Shown piece after piece: positions 59,232-64,000 of a DNA stretch of 64,000 bases. The notes beneath the pieces were generated by a model, which saw nothing but the letters and a program-made list of their open reading frames with translations, did not search any database and was not told the origin of the DNA. The stretch spans positions 3,246,009-3,310,008 of the forward strand of contig NZ_CM009578.1 of assembly GCF_002993885.1 (NCBI RefSeq), in the 5' to 3' direction. The position numbers and the translations under genes are program-made. This stretch comes from Sphingopyxis lindanitolerans (GTDB lineage Bacteria; Pseudomonadota; Alphaproteobacteria; Sphingomonadales; Sphingomonadaceae). Position 1 is the first letter of the stretch; each line of letters starts with the position of its first letter.

Positions 59232-61190
59232 TCAGCTCGCCAGCCTTTGCCCCTCCACCGGCGCGTTGGTGCGGCGGATCGCCTGGTCGAGCGCGGTCAG
59301 GGTAAAGGGCTTCCTCAGCACGTCATGGTCGCCGAACGCCTCGTCCTCGCTCGCGTCGCCGGCATAGCCGGTGACGAACAGCACCGGCAGGTCGGGCCAG
59401 CGCTGCTTCAACCCGGCGACCATTTCGGGGCCGGTGAGTTCGGGCATCAGCACGTCCGACAGGATGAGGTCGAACCCGCCATGGGTATCGACAAGCGCCT
59501 CGGCGTCGAGCGGATTGCTGCACGCGATCGCCCGGTGCCCCAATTCCTCGACCGCGCCCACCGTCGCCGCCAGGACGCGCTGGTCATCCTCGACGACGAG
59601 GATTGTCAGGGCGTCGGCGGCGCGCGCGACATCGGGCGTCTCGTCCGCGTCGGCGCCGGGCGCGGGGACGGCCTGGGTGCGCGCGACGGGCAGCAGCATC
59701 GCGACGCTCGTCCCTTCGCCTTCGGTCGATGCGACCCGCACCTCGCCGCCCGACTGGCGGCAAAAGGCGAAGACCTGGCTCATGCCGAGGCCGGTGCCCT
59801 GGCCGGCGGGCTTGGTGGTGTAAAAGGGGTCGAAAACGCGCTCGACCACCTCCGCCGACATGCCGCAGCCGGTGTCGATGACCTGCACCGCCAGCGCCGC
59901 CACCTCTTCCTGCTCGTCGCGCAGCGTGCGGATGGTCAGCGACCCGTGCCCCTCCATCGCGTCGCGCGCGTTGACCGCGAGGTTGAGGAGCGCATTTTCG
60001 AATTGCTGGCGATCGACCCAGCAGGCAAGGTCGGGGACGTGGAGGTCGAGCGTCAGCGCGATGCGGTCGCCGATCGTCCGCTCGATCAATTGGGCGAAGC
60101 TGGCGATGCAATCATCGACCGGCATCATTTCGGGGCGCGCGGGTTCGGCGCGCGCGAAGGTGAGCAGGCGGCGCGTCAGGTCGGCGGCGCGGTTGGCGCC
60201 GTCCATCGCGTTGCTCATGTGCCGCTGCGCCTTGTCGGGCGCGGTCGCGACGAGCCGCTGCGCGAGTTCGAGCCCGCCGACCACGACCGCGAGCATATTG
60301 TTGAAATCATGCGCGATGCCGCCGGTGAGCTGGCCGACCGCTTCCATCTTCTGGGCCTGGCGCAATTGCGCCTCGGCCGTCGCGCGCTCGTTCATCTCGC
60401 TGCGCAACGCGACGTTCGCCTGCTCGAGTTCGGCGGTGCGCGCCTCGACCGCGGCTTCGAGCTGCATCGCGCGGTCGCTTTCGAACAGCGTTTCGCGCCG
60501 CGCCGTGCGGCGTTCGCTTTCGGCGCGGACGAGCGAGACCGTGGCGGCGATCGCGATCACCGCCGCCGCGGCGCCGAGCAGCGAAAAGAGCAGGATCGCC
60601 TGGTTGAGGCTGGCGCGATCCGACGCCGCGACGCGGTTGCGTTCGAACAATATCCGGCGCTCGTTGCGGATGAGGTCGGACAACAGTCGGTCGATGCGGA
60701 GCAGCGCGCTATCGTGGCCGGCGGCATTATATTTGGAGATGGCGGCGATGGTCTGGCGATAATTGGCGCTGAGCGCCGCGTCGCCGAGTTGTATGCCGCG
60801 CGCGGTGAGTTCGGCGGTCAGCTTGCGGACCAGCCCGGCCTGCTCCGGATTGTCGCGAACGTTGCGTTGGAGCAGCGTCAGATATTGCTGCGACAGCCCC
60901 CATTGCTGCTGATAGACGCGGCCGTCCTCCTTCTGCAGCCCGACCGCGAAACGGCCGAGCGCGGCTTCGGCCCGCGCCAGCGCGGCATCGAGGCTGCGGG
61001 TCTGCGAGATGATCTCCAGGCTGTGCGCCTGCCAGCTCAGCGAGCGGTCGTAATCATCGTTGGCGCGGCTGAGCAACAGGACGAGCGCCCCGACCACGCC
61101 GGTCAGGATCGCGCCCAGCCCGATGGTCAGCCAAAAGCGAAACCGCTCCCGCTGATCCTCGGCTTCATTGTCCAGGTCCCGCTCGAACAC
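59232..61190 (-). CDS. Hybrid sensor histidine kinase/response regulator
   Basis: The 652-residue inner-membrane kinase has two TM helices ([20 protein letters not shown] near residue 20 and [20 protein letters not shown] near residue 205) around a helical periplasmic sensor, a coiled-coil linker, a HisKA domain with [20 protein letters not shown] (phospho-His near residue 290), the HATPase motifs [41 protein letters not shown], and a C-terminal receiver domain ([26 protein letters not shown]). It starts at GTG 61190. The output is unknown; it lies between head-group genes and spt. Confidence 0.9.
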   Translation of the reverse strand: MFERDLDNEAEDQRERFRFWLTIGLGAILTGVVGALVLLLSRANDDYDRSLSWQAHSLEIISQTRSLDAALARAEAALGRFAVGLQKEDGRVYQQQWGLSQQYLTLLQRNVRDNPEQAGLVRKLTAELTARGIQLGDAALSANYRQTIAAISKYNAAGHDSALLRIDRLLSDLIRNERRILFERNRVAASDRASLNQAILLFSLLGAAAAVIAIAATVSLVRAESERRTARRETLFESDRAMQLEAAVEARTAELEQANVALRSEMNERATAEAQLRQAQKMEAVGQLTGGIAHDFNNMLAVVVGGLELAQRLVATAPDKAQRHMSNAMDGANRAADLTRRLLTFARAEPARPEMMPVDDCIASFAQLIERTIGDRIALTLDLHVPDLACWVDRQQFENALLNLAVNARDAMEGHGSLTIRTLRDEQEEVAALAVQVIDTGCGMSAEVVERVFDPFYTTKPAGQGTGLGMSQVFAFCRQSGGEVRVASTEGEGTSVAMLLPVARTQAVPAPGADADETPDVARAADALTILVVEDDQRVLAATVGAVEELGHRAIACSNPLDAEALVDTHGGFDLILSDVLMPELTGPEMVAGLKQRWPDLPVLFVTGYAGDASEDEAFGDHDVLRKPFTLTALDQAIRRTNAPVEGQRLAS

Positions 61191-61315
61191 GGTTTCTTTC
61201 TACCGGACAAGCGGCGCGGGGCAAAGCCGCGAAGGGCGCGGATACCGCACGCCGCCTCGACTCGCCGCGAAAAGAAATCCGCTGGTCGGTCCCGATAGCC
61301 GAAGCGCGGCGCGGC

Positions 61316-62518
61316 TCAGCCCAAAATCCCGGCGCGCTTGCCGGCGCGCGCGAAGCGGCCGAGAATCTCGCCGACCTGCTCGATCGAATGTTCGGCACAC
61401 AGCGAGCAGCGCAGCAGGGTCATCCCCGCGGGGGTCGCGGGCGGGCGGGCGAGGTTGACGTAGAGCCCTTCCTCGAGCAGCGCTTCCCACATCATTGCGC
61501 CGCGTTCGAGGTCGGGCATGATCACCGCGATGATCGCCGACTGCGGCTCGTCGGTGCCGAGCTGAAACCCCAGGTCGCGAAGCCCCTTGTGGAGCGTCTT
61601 GGAATTTTCCCACAGATGCGCGCGCTTGTTCGACCCGTGCATCAGCTTGCGGATGCTCGTCGCGGCGGTCGCGACGACGCTCGGCGGCAGCGAGGCGGTG
61701 AACACATAAGGACGGCAGACGAGCCGCATGATCTCGAACTTCGGGTGGTTCGACACGCAGAAGCCGCCGACGGTGCCGACGCTCTTCGAGAAGGTGCCGA
61801 TGATGAAATCGACGTCGTCGATGACCCCCTGCGCCTCGGCAACCCCGCGGCCATTCTCGCCGATGAAGCCCATCGAATGGGCTTCGTCGACCAGCACCAT
61901 CGCGCCATTTTCCTTGGAAACGCGGATCATCTCTTTCAGCGGCGCGACGTCGCCGAGCATCGAATAGACGCCCTCGAGCACCACGAGCTTCCCCGCTTCG
62001 GCGGGCAGGCGCTTCAGCCTTTTTTCGAGTGCCTCGACGTCATTGTGGCGAAAGGCGACGATTTCGGCGTCGCCCATCTTGCACCCGTCATAGATCGACG
62101 CATGGCTGTCGATGTCGAGGATGACATAGTCGCCCTTGCCCGCGATCGTCGAGATGATGCCGAGGTTCGCCTGATAGCCGGTCGAAAACACCATGGCATG
62201 ATCCATGGCGTAAAATTCTTTCAGTGCCTCTTCGCATTCCTTGTGGCCCTGATAGGTGCCGTTGAGGACGCGGCTGCCGGTCGTGCCGCTGCCGAAGGTG
62301 TCGAGCGCGGCCTTGCCCGCGGCGATGACATCCTCGTCGAAGGTCATGCCCATATAATTATAGGTGCCGAGCAGGATCGTCTCGCGCCCGTTGCAGATCG
62401 CGACGGTGGGCGAGAGCACTTTTTCCATCACCAGGCTGAACGGATCGGTGATCCCGGTCGCGAGCAAAGCCTCGCGCTGCTGGATCAGCGGGTCGAATTT
62501 GGAGAAAAGGTCGGTCAT
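61316..62518 (-). CDS. spt: Serine palmitoyltransferase
   Basis: Spt condenses serine with palmitoyl-CoA or acyl-ACP to 3-oxosphinganine, the first sphingolipid step; a soluble PLP enzyme of the alpha-oxoamine synthase family. The 400 residues have TYNYMGMTFDEDVIAAGKAA near residue 52, GSGTTGSRVLNGTYQGHKEC near residue 80, VLVDEAHSMGFIGENGRGVA near residue 205 and the PLP lysine in IIGTFSKSVGTVGGFCVSN near residue 240, as in Sphingomonas Spt. The gene lies 7 bases after the acp gene, in the same direction, which favours acyl-ACP as donor. Confidence 0.95.
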   Translation of the reverse strand: MTDLFSKFDPLIQQREALLATGITDPFSLVMEKVLSPTVAICNGRETILLGTYNYMGMTFDEDVIAAGKAALDTFGSGTTGSRVLNGTYQGHKECEEALKEFYAMDHAMVFSTGYQANLGIISTIAGKGDYVILDIDSHASIYDGCKMGDAEIVAFRHNDVEALEKRLKRLPAEAGKLVVLEGVYSMLGDVAPLKEMIRVSKENGAMVLVDEAHSMGFIGENGRGVAEAQGVIDDVDFIIGTFSKSVGTVGGFCVSNHPKFEIMRLVCRPYVFTASLPPSVVATAATSIRKLMHGSNKRAHLWENSKTLHKGLRDLGFQLGTDEPQSAIIAVIMPDLERGAMMWEALLEEGLYVNLARPPATPAGMTLLRCSLCAEHSIEQVGEILGRFARAGKRAGILG

Positions 62519-62525
62519 CGACGCA

Positions 62526-62762
62526 TCAACCCCGCAGTTTTTCGACCGCGTCGATCAGCTGGCCGACATTTTCGATCTCGGCCTGCTGGTTCATGCTGAT
62601 GATGATGTCGAAACTGTCTTCGACCTCGGCGACGAAATCCATCACCGTCAGGCTGTCCCATTCGAGATCACCGGCAAAGGTCGTCGCGTCGGTCAGTTCG
62701 GCGCCCTTTTTGTTGAAAGGCTCGATCAGGCCGTAAATCTGGTCCTTGAGGGCGGTGCTCAT
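62526..62762 (-). CDS. Acyl carrier protein for sphingolipid synthesis (AcpR-like)
   Basis: A 78-residue acyl carrier protein. The phosphopantetheine serine is in FAGDLEWDSLTVMDFVAEVE near residue 36. The rest fits a four-helix ACP with acidic surface (EVEDSFDIIISMNQQAEIEN). ATG 62762 is chosen (the frame upstream is not ACP-like). It precedes spt and probably carries the fatty acyl chain to it, as in Caulobacter's sphingolipid locus. Confidence 0.92.
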   Translation of the reverse strand: MSTALKDQIYGLIEPFNKKGAELTDATTFAGDLEWDSLTVMDFVAEVEDSFDIIISMNQQAEIENVGQLIDAVEKLRG

Positions 62763-62914
62763 CGGGTGCGTCCCATATAGAGGAATGTTGGGTGCGGGAA
62801 TGCCGCGATGCTTCCCGCATGGCAAGCGAATGCGGCGGGAATCGGGCAGCATCTTGCCGTTCGTGGCGCTTCGTGCCATCCCCTCGCCAGGACCGCCGAC
62901 AGGGACGCGATGCG

Positions 62915-63487
62915 ATGGACAGCGAAAAATCGGACGCGAAGCCGGAACGGCCGGCGATTTCCTTCCCGCCGAACGCGGTGCATCTCGTGCGCACCAATCA
63001 GCAGATCACGATGCAGCTGTCGCAGATGGCCGACCAGAAAGCATCGATCCTGATGGGCGCGACCTTCGTCGTCTTCACGCTCGCGGTCGGGCAGGCGCGC
63101 GGCGGGGGCGGGGCGTTCGCGATGCCGCTGACCGTGCTCGCGACCTTTTCCTTCCTCTCCGCGCTGCTCGCCATTTCGGCGGTGCTGCCGCGCGTCGGCA
63201 AGGCGCCGCCCGCCGTCTATCGCGACGGCGAGGACCACAGCAACATCCTGTTCTTCGGGCGTTTCGCGCAGATGGACGAGGATGAGTTCATCGACGCGGT
63301 CAAGGCGCGGATGCGCACCGAGGAGGATATTTACGAAACCATCCTGCGCGACACCTATCAGAACGGCCTCATCCTCGCGCGGCGCAAATATCGCTTTCTC
63401 GCTTATGCCTATCGATTGTTCGTCGTCGGGCTGACGCTGACCTTCCTCTCCTTCGCCTATGAGATGACGGTGCTGTGGCGCGGGTGA
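62915..63487 (+). CDS. DUF5706 (Pycsar effector-type) membrane protein
   Basis: A 190-residue protein with an N-terminal amphipathic part (LVRTNQQITMQLSQMADQKA), two TM helices (near residues 45-62 and 70-90), a cytoplasmic helical middle (FFGRFAQMDEDEFIDAVKAR, EDIYETILRDTYQNGLILAR) and a last TM (YRLFVVGLTLTFLSFAYEM). The N..L..MADQKASILMG signature matches DUF5706, the membrane domain of Pycsar anti-phage effectors. Only the effector is seen: no cyclase is beside it. Divergent from acp-spt. Start ATG 62915; a short GGGACGCG region precedes it. Confidence 0.8.
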   Translation: MDSEKSDAKPERPAISFPPNAVHLVRTNQQITMQLSQMADQKASILMGATFVVFTLAVGQARGGGGAFAMPLTVLATFSFLSALLAISAVLPRVGKAPPAVYRDGEDHSNILFFGRFAQMDEDEFIDAVKARMRTEEDIYETILRDTYQNGLILARRKYRFLAYAYRLFVVGLTLTFLSFAYEMTVLWRG

Positions 63488-63496
63488 AGTGAATAT

Positions 63497-63525
63497 CGTC
63501 GCCCCCGCCTTCGCGGGGCGACGGT
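63497..63525. repeat. Short GC palindrome (CGCCCCCGCCTTCGCGGGGCG)
   Basis: CGTCGCCCC and GGGGCGACG pair around GCCTTCGC, in the gap between the DUF5706 gene and the MATE gene. Core is as in the family H element at 51121-51211. Confidence 0.65.
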
Positions 63526-63622
63526 CTGCTGTTGCCTATTTATCACCCCGGCTCGCGAAACCGCACGCGCCGTTCCTCCCCGCTATTGAACCGCTGAAAT
63601 GCCCCGCCTATCCGGGCCGGCT

Positions 63623-64000
63623 ATGCTCGAGCAGGCGCACCCCCTGACCGCGGCGCCGCCGCAGACTTTCCGCGCCGAATTTCGCGCGACGCTGGCGCTT
63701 GCCCTGCCGCTGGCCGCGGCGAACCTGCTCCAGATGCTCGTTCATGCCGTCGATGTCATCTTCGTCGCGCGGCTCGGCGACACCGCGCTCGCGGCCTCGT
63801 CGCTCGGCGTCGCGATCTTCGGCCTGTTGCTGTGGACCGGCACCGGGCTGGTCGGCGCCGCCGCGCCGCTGATCGCCGCCGAACTCGGGCGGCGCAACCA
63901 TAGCGTGCGCGAGGTGCGGCGCACCGTCCGCATGGCGCTATGGCTCAGCCTGCTCGTTTCGCTCGCCTTCATGGGCGTCTGCGCGGCGGGCGGTCCGATC
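63623..64000 (+). CDS. MATE-family efflux transporter, N-terminal part
   Basis: The frame is open to the window end (126 codons). It begins with ATG 63623 (MLEQAHPLTAAPPQTFRAEF), and continues with TM1 TLALALPLAAANLLQMLVHA, then DVIFVARLGDTALAASSLGV and LLLWTGTGLVGAAAPLIAAE, typical of MATE/NorM exporters (the PxxxxxxxxM..D..FVGRLG pattern). The protein should be about 450-480 residues; the rest lies beyond the window. Substrates may be cationic drugs; not determinable. Confidence 0.92.
   Translation, partial: MLEQAHPLTAAPPQTFRAEFRATLALALPLAAANLLQMLVHAVDVIFVARLGDTALAASSLGVAIFGLLLWTGTGLVGAAAPLIAAELGRRNHSVREVRRTVRMALWLSLLVSLAFMGVCAAGGPI

Overview
The window is a GC-rich, gene-dense stretch of an alphaproteobacterial chromosome. 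It looks like a member of the Sphingomonadales, probably Sphingopyxis or a close relative. The indicators are a soluble serine palmitoyltransferase with its own acyl carrier protein (sphingolipid synthesis), a SciP/DUF1153 cell-cycle regulator, a TorF-type porin, many DUF-type small envelope proteins typical of sphingomonads, and several families of palindromic intergenic repeats. I see no rRNA, tRNA, CRISPR array, transposase or prophage.

Layout. 1-9.8 kb: the end of gpsA, a small secreted protein, a TlpA-like lipoprotein divergent from argH, an LptM-like lipoprotein and lysA, a siroheme-synthase-like protein, an L,D-transpeptidase, a Ca-motif lipoprotein, and an unassigned cassette made of a 48-residue peptide and two cupin-like/HEAT-repeat proteins. 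10-27 kb: lepA, an XRE regulator, a small lipoprotein, sciP with an overlapping partner, mnmA, and many small envelope or stress-type genes (DUF4345, FrnE-like DsbA, SNase, DUF2171, PEtN-transferase-like sulfatase, SnoaL-like). These are followed by a GIY-YIG protein and the class Ia ribonucleotide reductase genes nrdA-nrdB, preceded by two NrdR-like boxes. 27.6-44 kb: a 20-codon microgene with its own Shine-Dalgarno and terminator, a CHASE2-EAL phosphodiesterase, an acyl-CoA dehydrogenase, Sua5, EamA, an operon (thioredoxin-like, SDR, S10 peptidase, frameshifted DUF6188-like), an acyl-CoA carboxylase beta subunit, LytTR, an acyltransferase, GNAT and ispG. 44-56 kb: a porin, a TIR-TM-toroid protein, a lactate-dehydrogenase-like flavoprotein, an FAD oxidoreductase/amidohydrolase pair, a 3-hydroxyisobutyrate-dehydrogenase-like enzyme, ilvA, a thioesterase and lptF-lptG. 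56.5-64 kb: DUF2141, a lipid kinase and a Tam41-like nucleotidyltransferase on the plus strand, then a hybrid histidine kinase, serine palmitoyltransferase and its ACP on the minus strand, a DUF5706 (Pycsar-effector-type) membrane protein, and the start of a MATE transporter.

How genes work together. spt plus its ACP make the sphingoid base. The lipid kinase/nucleotidyltransferase/DUF2141 triad is a good candidate for adding an anionic head group to ceramide, as reported for the Caulobacter cpg genes. The LPS exporter permeases lptF and lptG end next to this triad. sciP and the c-di-GMP phosphodiesterase point to CtrA-type cell-cycle and motility control. The most novel-looking items are the 48-aa peptide/cupin-HEAT cassette (7.6-9.8 kb), the 20-codon microgene (27.6 kb), the TIR-toroid protein (45-47 kb), and repeat elements that have entered coding ends, supplying stop codons or in-frame residues.
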